Source: an uncultured Clostridiaceae bacterium
GTDB lineage: Bacteria > Bacillota > Clostridia > Clostridiales > Clostridiaceae
NCBI GenBank assembly: GCA_946405135.1
Contig: CAMJGD010000001.1
Span: 372,001 to 436,000, forward strand
Reading direction: 5' to 3'
DNA length: 64,000 nucleotides
Positions 8,896 through 18,114 of the stretch are shown piece after piece. The notes under the pieces were generated by a model. It was not told the origin of the DNA. It worked only from the letters and a program-made list of their open reading frames with translations, and made no database searches. The position numbers and the translations under genes are program-made. Numbering within the stretch: position 1 is the first letter of the stretch; the number at the start of each line of letters is the position of its first letter.

Positions 8896-10965
8896 TTATA
8901 TAGTCACTACTCCTTCAGTTCTTATTTCTACATCATTAGGTATTTCATTTAATGATATAATAGCTACTTGAGGATACACCATTTCTATAAGTTTTCTGAA
9001 AGCAGGTCTAATCTTTGGTGAAACTAAAATTACAGGTTGATTATCATAAAATCCAACAGTATCTAATACATTTCTTATGCCATTTAATATTTTTCCTGTG
9101 GTATCTGGGTCCACTGCTGGAAAACTTCCATTCATAGATTTTTGAAGATTATTTCCTATAATCTCTTCCACTTTAGGATCTAAGGTGGCAACAGTTACAG
9201 TTCTATTTTCATCTATAAATTGATTGCATATAGTTCTCCCTAATGCAAATCTTACATATTCTGTTAATAGCTCAATGTCTTTTGTATTTCTAGAATTATC
9301 TGCTAGAGATTCTAATATGGTTACCATGTCTTTAATAGGCACTTTCTCCCTAAGTAAATTTTGAAGCACTTTTTGAACTTCTCCTATAGTCATTAAATCA
9401 GGAATAAGTTCATCCACTACAGCACTATACTTTTCTCTAGTAGTATCTATAATAAGCTTTACTTCCTGTCTTCCTAATAACTCATAAGAATGAACTTTTA
9501 TAGTTTCAGTTAAATGGGTTACCATTACAGTGGTAGGATCTACCACTGTTAAGCCCTTTATTTCGGCTTCTTCTCTTTGGTCCTTGTTGATCCATACTGC
9601 TGGCAGACCAAAAGTAGGTTCCATGGTTTTTATTCCAGGTATATCTATAGTTTCACTGCTTGGATCCATGCAAAGAAGCATATTAGGCATAAGGTCTCCA
9701 GAGGCTACTACAGTTCCTCTTATTTTTACCACATAGCCATTAGTTTTTAACTGAAGATTATCCCTTATTCTTATAGGCTGTACTACAATTCCCATCTCAA
9801 TAGCACATTGCCTTCTTACAGAAGCTATCCTTTGCAGAAGATCTCCTCCAGCGCCTTCATCGGCTAAAGGTATTAGTCCATAGCCTATCTCCACTTCCAT
9901 GGGCTCTACAGATATTAAATTCATAACATTTTCAGGTTCCTTCTTTTCTGTCTCTATTATTTCTGCCTGCTCCGACTCCATCTGGAACGCTATCTTTTCT
10001 GTCTCCTCCTTGTATAGAGAATAAGCTATAATTCCCATAGCTACAGATAATAGTAAAAAAGTTAAAGTAGGAAATCCTGGCATTATGGCAAACAGTAAAA
10101 GTAATGCTGAAGCTAATCCAATTACCTTTGGAAAAGCATTTAACTGCTTTGTCACCAATTTACCAAAGGTTTCATTACTTCCTGAACGGGTAACAATAAT
10201 ACCTGAAGCTGTAGATATCAAAAGTGCAGGAATTTGGCTTACAAGACCATCTCCTACAGTTAATCTCACATAGGTAGCAGCCGCCTGCTTAATATCCATT
10301 TTTAGCATTACAGCCCCTATAATTATTCCGCCTAATATATTTATTAAAGTAATTACAATACCTGCTATAGCATCACCTTTAACAAACTTAGACGCACCAT
10401 CCATAGCTCCATAAAAATCTGCTTCCATTTGAAGCTTTTTTCTTCTTTCCTTAGCTTCAAACTCATCTATAAGTCCAGCATTTAAATCTGCATCTATACT
10501 CATCTGTTTTCCAGGCATTGCATCTAATGTAAATCTAGCTGAAACTTCAGATACCCTGCCCGCACCATTGGTTATTACCACAAATTGAATTATTATAATT
10601 ATTAAAAATATTATAATTCCAACTACATAGTTATCCCTTACAACGAAACTACCAAAAGCTTCTATTATCTTTCCTGCATAAGCATCAGATAGTATGAGCC
10701 TAGTAGAAGAAATATTAAGTCCCAGCCTAAAAAGCGTAGTTATAAGCAATAAGGTTGGAAATACTGAAAACTGTAATACTTCTGTAGTAAACATAGTAAG
10801 AAGTATTATAACTACAGATAAAGTTATATTTAAAGCTATTAAAACATCTAGTATAGCTGGTGGTAAAGGAATTATTATCATGAGCACAACTCCTATAACA
10901 CCAAAAGCTACTATAACATCAAAATATTCTTTTATATTAAATTTAGAAAATTTGTTACCAGCCAA
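8896..10965 (-). CDS. flhA: Flagellar type III export gate protein FlhA
   Basis: About 689 residues: an N-terminal half with eight membrane helices, including the conserved cytoplasmic FHIPEP-like loop around RFTLDAMPGKQMSIDADLNAG, and a large soluble C-terminal ring domain that docks chaperone-substrate complexes. It forms the energy-converting ring of the export gate. TTG at 10965 is preferred to GTG at 10974 because AAGGGTGG lies at the proper distance from the TTG and abuts the GTG. Length and domain order are normal for the family. Confidence 0.95.
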   Translation of the reverse strand: MAGNKFSKFNIKEYFDVIVAFGVIGVVLMIIIPLPPAILDVLIALNITLSVVIILLTMFTTEVLQFSVFPTLLLITTLFRLGLNISSTRLILSDAYAGKIIEAFGSFVVRDNYVVGIIIFLIIIIIQFVVITNGAGRVSEVSARFTLDAMPGKQMSIDADLNAGLIDEFEAKERRKKLQMEADFYGAMDGASKFVKGDAIAGIVITLINILGGIIIGAVMLKMDIKQAAATYVRLTVGDGLVSQIPALLISTASGIIVTRSGSNETFGKLVTKQLNAFPKVIGLASALLLLFAIMPGFPTLTFLLLSVAMGIIAYSLYKEETEKIAFQMESEQAEIIETEKKEPENVMNLISVEPMEVEIGYGLIPLADEGAGGDLLQRIASVRRQCAIEMGIVVQPIRIRDNLQLKTNGYVVKIRGTVVASGDLMPNMLLCMDPSSETIDIPGIKTMEPTFGLPAVWINKDQREEAEIKGLTVVDPTTVMVTHLTETIKVHSYELLGRQEVKLIIDTTREKYSAVVDELIPDLMTIGEVQKVLQNLLREKVPIKDMVTILESLADNSRNTKDIELLTEYVRFALGRTICNQFIDENRTVTVATLDPKVEEIIGNNLQKSMNGSFPAVDPDTTGKILNGIRNVLDTVGFYDNQPVILVSPKIRPAFRKLIEMVYPQVAIISLNEIPNDVEIRTEGVVTI

Positions 10966-11003
10966 TATTACCACCCTTTGCTACATCAATATGAAAACAC
11001 AAA

Positions 11004-12842
11004 TCATAATTTTTTACCTTTTAATTTATAAACCAACGCTAATATCTCTGCCACTGCTTGATACATACCGGTGGGAATTTCAGAATTTATATCAACCTCT
11101 TCATACATGAGCCTAGCAAGAGGTTTGTTTTCAATTATAGGTATTTCACTTTCTTTTGCTATTTCTTTTATCTTTATTGCTACATATCCAGCTCCTTTTG
11201 CTAATACTATAGGAGCCTCTGTTTCTCCTTCTTTATACTTTAGCGCTACAGCAATATGAGTTGGGTTCGTTACTACTACTGTAGCATCTGGCACTGCTTG
11301 CATCATTCTTCTTGCTGCCATCTCGCGCTGTTTTTGTCGTATCTTTCCTTTTATTTGAGGATCTCCTTCATCTTGTTTATATTCCTCTTTAACTTCTTGC
11401 TTTGTCATCTTTAAATCTTTATTATAAGTTCTTCTCTGATATATGTAATCTGCTAAAGCTATTACTGCCATGATCATAGTAATTTTTTTAAATATGGACA
11501 CTACAAGTGATTTAAATGCAGGCCCTATAGCTACTATACTTAAATTACCCATATTCAATATGTTAACATAGTTATCTTTTAAAAATTTATATCCTACATA
11601 ACCTACAATAGTTACCAATACTAAATCTTTCAGTAATTCTACTAAAGTCCTCATAGAAAATATTCTTTTAAATCCATTAATAGGATTAAGTTTTGATAAT
11701 TTGGGTTTTAAAGGTTCAGTAGTAAACAAAAAACCTGTTTGCATATAATTTGCCAGTATTCCCACTACCATAATTGGCAAAGCTATCGGAAGATAAATTA
11801 TTGCAAATCTCCAAAGAAATTTTAAAGAAATCGCTTTTAAATTATTGTAAGTCAAATCTTGTTTTATACCATCATTTAAAAAGTAGTAAAGAGTTGACTT
11901 TAAATTTCCCGAGGCAAAGCTGCTTAAAAGATCTATTAAAATAGTACAAGTAAGTAAAGTAAGCACTAATCCAATTTCTTTACTTTTGGGAACTTGTCCT
12001 TTTTTTCTAGCTTCTCTCTTCTTTCTTGGTGTAGCTTCTTCTGTTTTATCTTCAGAAGCAAATATTATCATTAAAGGTGCAAACTTATATACCTGTCTAA
12101 GTATTTCTGGTATATGAGAAAAAGCAGCTACAATACCTTTAATTAAGAGCGGTAAAGCTAAAGAAAAGCTAGCCAATCCCACTAATATCTTTATTGGAAG
12201 ACCTAATATCATTACATTTATTTGTGGTACAGTTCTTGAAATTAGAGCTAAAGTCAAATCTGCTATAATTATTATGAGAACAATAGGAAGAGTTATCTTA
12301 ATACCTATAGCAAAATATTTTATAAAAACATCTACCACAAACATTAAGCTGTCTCCATTTAACATAGATTTACCTAAATTTACTACACTAAAACTTTCTA
12401 TCAAGGCATTTATAAGCATATGATGACCATCCACTATAAAAAATATAGTTAATGCAGTCCAATACATAAGCCTATCTAAAAGGGTAGCATTACTTTTTGA
12501 ATTTGGATCAAACATACTTAACATAGATAGACCTATCTGCATATCAACAAAGCTTCCAGCCATTCGGATAAAAGAAAAACATAAGCTTACCATATACCCT
12601 AAAAGTAATCCAGACATAACTTCATTTACGCAAAGTAATGCAAAAGATAAATTTCCATTAATACTGCTGGCAATTGTAGAATAATTAATTCCTGGCATTA
12701 ATATATAAGAAAATACCAAAGAAAAAAATACTTTCATAATGTTAGGAGTACCATTTGGGAAAAATACAGGTACTAAAATGAGAAAAGAAGATATTCTCAA
12801 AAAAACTAATATTAATGCAACAAAGTATGCTGTATCTATCAA
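11004..12842 (-). CDS. fliR-flhB: Fused export gate protein FliR-FlhB
   Basis: A single 612-residue frame. Residues 1 to about 258 are FliR (hydrophobic, with SRTVPQINVMILGLPIKI). From about 263 the FlhB part starts with DKTEEATPRKKREARKKGQV, has four helices, and carries the autocleavage sequence NPTH at 526-529. FlhB self-cleaves between Asn and Pro to switch export from rod/hook to filament substrates. FliR-FlhB fusions are known from clostridia, and an engineered fusion works in Salmonella, so this is a lineage trait rather than an annotation error. No stop or frameshift is visible at the join. Confidence 0.93.
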   Translation of the reverse strand: MIDTAYFVALILVFLRISSFLILVPVFFPNGTPNIMKVFFSLVFSYILMPGINYSTIASSINGNLSFALLCVNEVMSGLLLGYMVSLCFSFIRMAGSFVDMQIGLSMLSMFDPNSKSNATLLDRLMYWTALTIFFIVDGHHMLINALIESFSVVNLGKSMLNGDSLMFVVDVFIKYFAIGIKITLPIVLIIIIADLTLALISRTVPQINVMILGLPIKILVGLASFSLALPLLIKGIVAAFSHIPEILRQVYKFAPLMIIFASEDKTEEATPRKKREARKKGQVPKSKEIGLVLTLLTCTILIDLLSSFASGNLKSTLYYFLNDGIKQDLTYNNLKAISLKFLWRFAIIYLPIALPIMVVGILANYMQTGFLFTTEPLKPKLSKLNPINGFKRIFSMRTLVELLKDLVLVTIVGYVGYKFLKDNYVNILNMGNLSIVAIGPAFKSLVVSIFKKITMIMAVIALADYIYQRRTYNKDLKMTKQEVKEEYKQDEGDPQIKGKIRQKQREMAARRMMQAVPDATVVVTNPTHIAVALKYKEGETEAPIVLAKGAGYVAIKIKEIAKESEIPIIENKPLARLMYEEVDINSEIPTGMYQAVAEILALVYKLKGKKL

Positions 12843-12853
12843 AACTTTTCCCC

Positions 12854-13123
12854 CTAATGAACTATATTTGCAATAAGTTCAAAGATTCTTTCTGTAAATG
12901 TCACTATTTTGTGAAGCATCCAACTTCCGCAAAAAAGACCTACAAGAGCAACAGCTATTAATTTAGGCACAAAAGTTAAAGTTTGTTCCTGTATTTGAGT
13001 AGTAGCTTGAAATATGCTTACTAAAAGCCCTACAACTATAGACACACCAAGTATAGGTGCAGCTATAGTAAGCCCTGTAGATATAGCTTCTCTTAATACT
13101 CCTATTACCATATTTTCTGTCAT
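12854..13123 (-). CDS. fliQ: Flagellar export gate protein FliQ
   Basis: 89 residues with two hydrophobic hairpin helices and the family signature GLTIAAPILGVSIVVGLLVSIFQATTQIQEQTL. Together with FliP and FliR it forms the helical core of the export channel. It lies between fliP and the fliR-flhB fusion, as is standard. The ATG is preceded by a GAGGTGATT-type ribosome site. Confidence 0.93.
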   Translation of the reverse strand: MTENMVIGVLREAISTGLTIAAPILGVSIVVGLLVSIFQATTQIQEQTLTFVPKLIAVALVGLFCGSWMLHKIVTFTERIFELIANIVH

Positions 13124-13147
13124 ATATAATCACCTCATAATGAGAAT

Positions 13148-13918
13148 TTAGGAAAAACTCATAATTAAAGATTTAACCATCAAATACCATCCATCTACCA
13201 TTACAAATAATAAAAGCTTAAATGGCATAGAAACCATTACTGGCGGTAACATAAACATACCCATGGACATAAGTACACTTGCTACTACTAGATCTATTAT
13301 TAAAAATGGTATGTAAAGTAGAAATCCAATTTGGAAAGCTGTTTTGAGTTCACTTATAGTAAAAGCAGGTATAACAACATAAAGAGGCACATTGTCTTTT
13401 GTTACTTCTTGTCCCAAATTTGCTTTTTCCATAAAAAGTTTTAAATCCTTTTGTCTTGTTTGCTTTAACATAAACTCTCTAATGGGCTTCGAGCCTTCTT
13501 CTATAGCTTGTTTTTGAGTTATTTTATTTTCCATATAGGGTTTAAAAGCTTTATTATTTATATCATTATAAACTGGTGTCATTATAAATATAGTCAGAAA
13601 TAAAGCTAATCCTACAAGCACTTGATTTGGAATAGATTGTTGAGTTCCCATGGCTCCTTTCAAAAATGAAAACACTACTATAATTCTTGTAAAGCTAGTC
13701 ATCATTATTATGAAGGAAGGGAGCAATGTTAATATTGTAAGAAAAATTAATATTTTTATATTATCTACGTAGTCTTTAGGATTGCTTGAATTATCCACCG
13801 AGACGCTTACCTTAGGTATTGGAACATCCTGTGGGGCTGCATTTGCTTTTACCGGAACCATCCATACCAAAATAGACGCTACTATTACTGCTAAGGCATA
13901 CTTTCTAAATCTATTCAT
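13148..13918 (-). CDS. fliP: Flagellar export gate protein FliP
   Basis: About 256 residues from the chosen start: a cleavable signal peptide (MNRFRKYALAVIVASILVWM...KANA), then the FliP domain with FSFLKGAMGTQQSIPNQVLVGLALF and MGMFMLPPVMVSMPFKLLLF. FliP oligomerises to form the export pore. An upstream ATG at 13951 would overlap fliO by 41 bases and lacks a suitable ribosome site. ATG at 13918 has AAGGA at a proper distance, overlaps fliO by eight bases and begins directly with a signal peptide, so it is preferred. Confidence 0.93.
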   Translation of the reverse strand: MNRFRKYALAVIVASILVWMVPVKANAAPQDVPIPKVSVSVDNSSNPKDYVDNIKILIFLTILTLLPSFIIMMTSFTRIIVVFSFLKGAMGTQQSIPNQVLVGLALFLTIFIMTPVYNDINNKAFKPYMENKITQKQAIEEGSKPIREFMLKQTRQKDLKLFMEKANLGQEVTKDNVPLYVVIPAFTISELKTAFQIGFLLYIPFLIIDLVVASVLMSMGMFMLPPVMVSMPFKLLLFVMVDGWYLMVKSLIMSFS

Positions 13919-14273
13919 CCTTAAATCTTCCTTTAACTTTAAGTTTGTCACTTATTTTTTTTAAAAATTCATATTCACTGGGTTTATTAAGCTTGTTTTC
14001 ATCTAGTTCTTTTAATTCTTCCTCTGTAAGTTCATAAATAACTTGTACATTGCTTGCAGAAGAAGACATAACATAAGCTTTATTTCCAATTTTAACTAGT
14101 AAAATGCTATTTTCCTTAGATATTTGTATCCTCTCCACAATTTTTAAATACTTACCATTTTGTGCAGATTGGAATTTAGTTCCGCCATACTTGATAGATA
14201 TATATATAAGCATTATTATTAAAGGCAAAAATATGATTATTTTTAAAAGCATAGTCCAAAATTGAAGATCCAT
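13911..14273 (-). CDS. fliO: Flagellar protein FliO/FliZ
   Basis: 120 residues with one N-terminal membrane helix (IIIFLPLIIMLIYISIKY) and a small cytoplasmic domain (LKIVERIQISKENSILLVKIGNKAYVM), the typical FliO pattern. FliO helps assemble the FliP ring. The family is weakly conserved, so the call relies equally on position directly upstream of fliP and downstream of fliL. Confidence 0.8.
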   Translation of the reverse strand: MDLQFWTMLLKIIIFLPLIIMLIYISIKYGGTKFQSAQNGKYLKIVERIQISKENSILLVKIGNKAYVMSSSASNVQVIYELTEEELKELDENKLNKPSEYEFLKKISDKLKVKGRFKDE

Positions 14274-14283
14274 CTTTATCTCC

Positions 14284-14766
14284 TTATTGAACTAATATTT
14301 CGTAGAAATATACATTGGTTATTCTTCCGTTATCTAATAATGGATTTAATTTATCCATAATTTCTTTTTTTAGGGTTTCAGTGCTTGCAGGAGTTATATC
14401 TGTTGTCTTTTTAGATCTCAATACAGTATTTACAGCATCTCTTAGTACATCTACCTTAGGTTCTATTTCTTTATCTAGTTTTTTGTTGGTTTTGTCATAA
14501 CCAATAGATATTTTAGCTTTAAGATATCTTTTTCCACCTTCATCTGATAGATTTACAAGAAACTCTTTTAAATCATAAGTTTTTTCATCCACTTTAGATT
14601 TTTCATTAGTATTAGCAGAGACAGCTGCTGGTTGTCTTTTCATTACAATGAATGCACCTGCAAAAACAGATCCACCTATCAAAATAAGCCCTAGCAAAAC
14701 AACAATAACAATCTTTAATGAGTTTCCACCTTTTTTATTATCTTTCACTTTCTTTTTTTCACTCAT
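14284..14766 (-). CDS. fliL: Flagellar basal-body-associated protein FliL
   Basis: 160 residues: short basic cytoplasmic tail, membrane helix (LKIVIVVLLGLILIGGSVFAGAFIV), linker, and an extracellular stomatin-like domain ending in RITNVYFYEILVQ, the usual FliL end. It surrounds and supports the MotAB stator. Its ATG overlaps the motB stop (ATGA). Confidence 0.9.
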   Translation of the reverse strand: MSEKKKVKDNKKGGNSLKIVIVVLLGLILIGGSVFAGAFIVMKRQPAAVSANTNEKSKVDEKTYDLKEFLVNLSDEGGKRYLKAKISIGYDKTNKKLDKEIEPKVDVLRDAVNTVLRSKKTTDITPASTETLKKEIMDKLNPLLDNGRITNVYFYEILVQ

Positions 14767-15503
14767 TTTTTACCCTTCTCCTTTTCTGTTGCTACTATTA
14801 ATATATTTACCCTTCTATTTTTCGATTTATTTTCTGGGGTATCATTGGGAGCAATAGGTTTATACTCGCCATATCCTGCAGCTGTAAATCTATCTGGTTT
14901 TTGTTCCTTGCTTTCTACAAAATACCTAACCACATTTACGGCTCTTGCAGTAGAAAGTTCCCAATTGCTGTCAAATTTAAAATTATTAATAGGTACATTG
15001 TCTGTATGACCTTCCACTATTATATTATTTGGAAAAGTACTTATCAAGCTATTTATCTGATTTAATATAGACTTGCTATTTTCTTTTATATCAGCTTTAC
15101 CTGATTCAAAAAGTATATTTTCTCTTAATTGAATGATTACGCCTCTTTCATCTTCTGTAATCTGAACAGTGCCTTCCATCTTATTTTTTTCTATGAACTG
15201 TTTTATTTGTTCATACATATCTGTATTTGAATTAAAATTAGATGAATCTGTTGTAGCTGATGATTCTCCTACTATAGGAGCATCTCCATTCTTAAAATCA
15301 AAATCCAATATGCTGACACCAGCTTGTCCTTTAAGCACGCTTTGCAATGCTGTAGATACCATTTTCAGTTTATTGTTATCAACAGTAGAGAAAGAATAAA
15401 GCAAAATAAAGAATGTTAAAAGGAGTGTAATAGTATCTGAATAAGTAGCTAACCACTCATCTCCTCTTAGCCCTTCTCCTTTAGGTGATTCCTTTTTAGC
15501 CAT
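14763..15503 (-). CDS. motB: Flagellar motor stator protein MotB
   Basis: 246 residues. The membrane helix region is GDEWLATYSDTITLLLTFFI, with Asp23 as the proton-carrying residue. The C-terminal OmpA-like peptidoglycan-binding domain shows VEGHTDNVPINN and NRRVNILI. MotB anchors the stator to the cell wall and forms the proton channel with MotA. It overlaps motA by eight bases. A stator pair inside the main structural operon, next to flbD and fliL, is the usual clostridial arrangement. Confidence 0.93.
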   Translation of the reverse strand: MAKKESPKGEGLRGDEWLATYSDTITLLLTFFILLYSFSTVDNNKLKMVSTALQSVLKGQAGVSILDFDFKNGDAPIVGESSATTDSSNFNSNTDMYEQIKQFIEKNKMEGTVQITEDERGVIIQLRENILFESGKADIKENSKSILNQINSLISTFPNNIIVEGHTDNVPINNFKFDSNWELSTARAVNVVRYFVESKEQKPDRFTAAGYGEYKPIAPNDTPENKSKNRRVNILIVATEKEKGKK

Positions 15504-16308
15504 TTTGAGCCACTCCTTCCCCTGAAGCTGCAGTGCTTGTATAAACTCTTCTTTCTTCAGGAGATAAGTAAGATATAAGTTTTTCTTCTACTATTCTTGG
15601 ATTTACTCCAGACTGTATGGACAAAATTCCTTCTAGCATCATTTCTCTTCCTGAAGCTTCCTGCTCACTTTTTAAATTTAAATTTGCTGACATAGGATTG
15701 AACAATAAGTTTGCCATGATAGCACCATAAAATGTAGTTATAAGAGCTTTGGCCATACCTCCTGCAATAGCATTTTGGTCTGACAAATTTGCAAGCATCT
15801 GTATAAGACCTATAAGAGTTCCTATCATACCAAAAGCTGGTGCATATCCTCCCCAAGCTTTAAGTATGTTAGCTCCATTAGTATGTCTTTTTTGCATTTC
15901 ATATATTTCAAGTTCCATTATGTCTCTGATAGTTTCTGGCTCTATACCATCTACTACCATCTGTAATCCTTTTTTTAAAAATGCATCATCCAGTTGTGAT
16001 ATATCATCTTCAAGGGACAATAATCCTTCTTTTCTAGCTTTTCTTGAAAGATTAGTAAATTGTACTATCATATCCACTTTAGAAATCTTGTTTTCTTTAA
16101 AGGATTCCACCATAACTTTTCCAAGTTTTTTAATATCGTTAAGAGAGTAATTTATAAGAAGAGCACAGAAAGAACCAAATATTGTTATTACAACTGAAGG
16201 TAAATCCCAGAAAATCTTAAGCGCTGTCCCTCCTAAAGCCATACCCCAAACAAGCATTGCTGCACCTACTACAACACCTATTAAAGTTAACAAGTCTTGC
16301 TTTTTCAT
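15496..16308 (-). CDS. motA: Flagellar motor stator protein MotA
   Basis: 270 residues with four membrane helices and a large cytoplasmic loop between helices 2 and 3. The conserved third helix is GGYAPAFGMIGTLIGLIQML, containing the proline that shapes the ion path, and the fourth is ALITTFYGAIMANLLFNPM. It works with MotB as the torque-generating stator. The ATG lies about 11 bases after the flbD stop. Confidence 0.93.
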   Translation of the reverse strand: MKKQDLLTLIGVVVGAAMLVWGMALGGTALKIFWDLPSVVITIFGSFCALLINYSLNDIKKLGKVMVESFKENKISKVDMIVQFTNLSRKARKEGLLSLEDDISQLDDAFLKKGLQMVVDGIEPETIRDIMELEIYEMQKRHTNGANILKAWGGYAPAFGMIGTLIGLIQMLANLSDQNAIAGGMAKALITTFYGAIMANLLFNPMSANLNLKSEQEASGREMMLEGILSIQSGVNPRIVEEKLISYLSPEERRVYTSTAASGEGVAQNG

Positions 16309-16319
16309 TTTGCTGCCTC

Positions 16320-16511
16320 CTAAACATTCAATGTAAATATCCTATTTTTATATTTAACTATTTTATCAATAACTTCTTCAGGTGTTTCCAGAACTATGTA
16401 CTTCTTACCATTAACAAGGGTAATAAGAGTTTCTGGTACCTCTTCAATCTTTTCAATATGTTCTGCATTAAGTACAAACTCTTTATTATTTAATCCTGTA
16501 ACTTTTATCAT
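16320..16511 (-). CDS. flbD: Flagellar protein FlbD (SwrD-like)
   Basis: 63 residues matching the short FlbD family (MIKVTGLNNKEFVLNAEHIE...PETLITLVNGKKYIV). The Bacillus homologue SwrD raises stator power; the mechanism is not settled. A GGGGGGGAAG ribosome site precedes the ATG. It is separated from flgE by a 95-base gap holding an inverted repeat and directly precedes motA, which fits a stator-related role. Confidence 0.85.
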   Translation of the reverse strand: MIKVTGLNNKEFVLNAEHIEKIEEVPETLITLVNGKKYIVLETPEEVIDKIVKYKNRIFTLNV

Positions 16512-16553
16512 AACTTCCCCCCCTTTTCTAGTAGTTAAAAGTTCACAATTTAC

Positions 16554-16599
16554 AGTTCACAGTTAACAAGGAATATTAACCCCTCATTAGCTGTGAACT
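16554..16599 (-). repeat. Intercistronic inverted repeat between flgE and flbD
   Basis: AGTTCACAGTTAA (16554-16566) is matched by TTAGCTGTGAACT (16587-16599), a 13-base stem with one mismatch and a 20-base loop, beginning eight bases after the flgE stop. A further partial copy of the arm (AGTTCACAATT) lies at 16540-16550. There is no T run on the minus strand, so it is more likely a REP-like mRNA-stabilising or processing hairpin than a terminator. The arm sequence recurs in the terminator at 3054-3112. Confidence 0.6.
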
Positions 16600-16606
16600 A
16601 TCTAAA

Positions 16607-17623
16607 CTATCTCTTTAGATTTATTATATCTTGAAGTATTTCATCTCCTGTAGATATCATTTTTCCACTAGCTTGGAAAGCTCTGCTAGCTACTATCATA
16701 TCTGTAAACTGTTCCGCTAAATCGATATTAGACATTTCTAGCATACCTTGAAGCATATCTCCATAACCTTTACTGTTGTCATCTGCTTTTGCAGTTCCAA
16801 TTCCTGTTCTAACTATAGCGGCACCAGAGTTTGGTGAATTTCTATATAGATTTCCTCCGATTTTTTCTAGACCTGCAGGGTTTTTAAATGAAGCCATAGC
16901 AACTTGACCTAATACTGCAGTTTTTCCTCCTTCAACAGTAGCTTTTATAAGACCAGTTTTTTCTATGGTAAAAGATATTATTCTTTTTTCTTCAGCTCCC
17001 ACTTTCAATTTTTCAGGAATTCTTAGAGTCTTTAAATCTGTACTTGCTTTTAATGATGAATTTCCATCAGCACCAACCGCATCAGCATCTACAAAATTTA
17101 TTGTTCCATCATCAGCTAAGCTTTTAGTTGTACCGTCAGTAATACCATATCCTAATATTCTTAATCCATCAGATGTCAAAAGATTTCCTTCTGGATCTAA
17201 TGCAAAGGAACCATCTCTAGTAAACATTATGTCTTTACCTTTAGTATCAGTAATTTCATGCTTAGCTAAAGTTATTCCATCTTTATCTGCAAAGGCAGTT
17301 GGTCCCTTGGATACCATAAAAAATCCTTCGCCATCTATACCTACATCTAAATTTCTTGAAGTAGGCTGCATATTGCCCTGAGACATTAAAGTATCTATAC
17401 CTGCCAGCTGTACCCCTAAACCTATCTGCCTTGGATTCACACCACCAGAATTTAAACTTGGAGCCATAGCTCTTCCCGCATTTTGGCTTAGCATATCCTG
17501 AAATCTTACCCTTTGTCCTTTAAAAGCTGTAGTTCCTACGTTAGCTATATTATTACCTATAACATCTAATTTGGTCTGATTTACTCTCATTCCGCTTATT
17601 CCTGAATACATTGATCTTAACAT
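16607..17623 (-). CDS. flgE: Flagellar hook protein FlgE
   Basis: About 338 residues from the chosen start. The N-terminal rod/hook motif is MRVNQTKLDVIGNNIANVGTTAFK, and the C-terminal motif is LEMSNIDLAEQFTDMIVASRAFQASGK. The central variable part is short, so the hook subunit has fewer surface domains than the Salmonella protein. ATG at 17623 is chosen because GAGGAGGT lies at the ideal distance; an upstream TTG at 17638 overlaps that ribosome site. A hairpin directly after the stop may raise hook mRNA stability. Confidence 0.92.
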   Translation of the reverse strand: MLRSMYSGISGMRVNQTKLDVIGNNIANVGTTAFKGQRVRFQDMLSQNAGRAMAPSLNSGGVNPRQIGLGVQLAGIDTLMSQGNMQPTSRNLDVGIDGEGFFMVSKGPTAFADKDGITLAKHEITDTKGKDIMFTRDGSFALDPEGNLLTSDGLRILGYGITDGTTKSLADDGTINFVDADAVGADGNSSLKASTDLKTLRIPEKLKVGAEEKRIISFTIEKTGLIKATVEGGKTAVLGQVAMASFKNPAGLEKIGGNLYRNSPNSGAAIVRTGIGTAKADDNSKGYGDMLQGMLEMSNIDLAEQFTDMIVASRAFQASGKMISTGDEILQDIINLKR

Positions 17624-17708
17624 AATTGACCTCCTCAATTAATTAAATTCTATATTAATCCTGCTTCTATCATTCCACAGGATGAGGCCTCCTGAAATCA
17701 GGTCCAGC

Positions 17709-18101
17709 CTATAGTACTACTACACTATCTATATTAGTAAATACATTTTCTTTTGCCCTATACTTGTCTACAGCTGTAATAAGAGTCCTGTTTTCTACAC
17801 TAGCTATAAAGGCAATGTCTCTATAAAATATTACTGTATTTTTTGAACCTTTATTTTCAGCTAGGTTCATGCCCTCACTTAACTTTTCTATATCTTTGCT
17901 ATTAAGATTTAATTCTTTCATTCTTTCCACTGCATGATTAGAAATATTGATATCCACATTTTTTGAAAGCTTTTCATTAAGTACATTTGCAAAACTTTCT
18001 CTTTTGCTTTCAAGAATATCTTTATTTCTGATTTCTTTAGAACTATATTCCGGAAAATTTCCTACTGCATAGGGTTTTCCATTGATTATCCTATATCCCA
18101 T
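17709..18101 (-). CDS. Flagellar operon protein of the TIGR02530 type
   Basis: 130 residues, beginning MGYRIINGKPYAVGNFPEYS and containing NISNHAVERMKELNLNSKDIEKLSEGMNLAENKGSKNT broken into the family's typical ISxHAxxRMxxR-like core. These short proteins lie between flgD and flgE in many Firmicutes; the function is not established and may concern hook assembly. It follows flgD by 13 bases. Confidence 0.75.
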   Translation of the reverse strand: MGYRIINGKPYAVGNFPEYSSKEIRNKDILESKRESFANVLNEKLSKNVDINISNHAVERMKELNLNSKDIEKLSEGMNLAENKGSKNTVIFYRDIAFIASVENRTLITAVDKYRAKENVFTNIDSVVVL

Positions 18102-18114
18102 AATATAACCTCCT

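Noticed and set aside
10694..11110. 138-codon open frame on the plus strand across the flhA/flhB junction
   Set aside because: It is antisense to two well-supported flagellar genes, with no start signal; long shadow frames are common opposite conserved membrane proteins.
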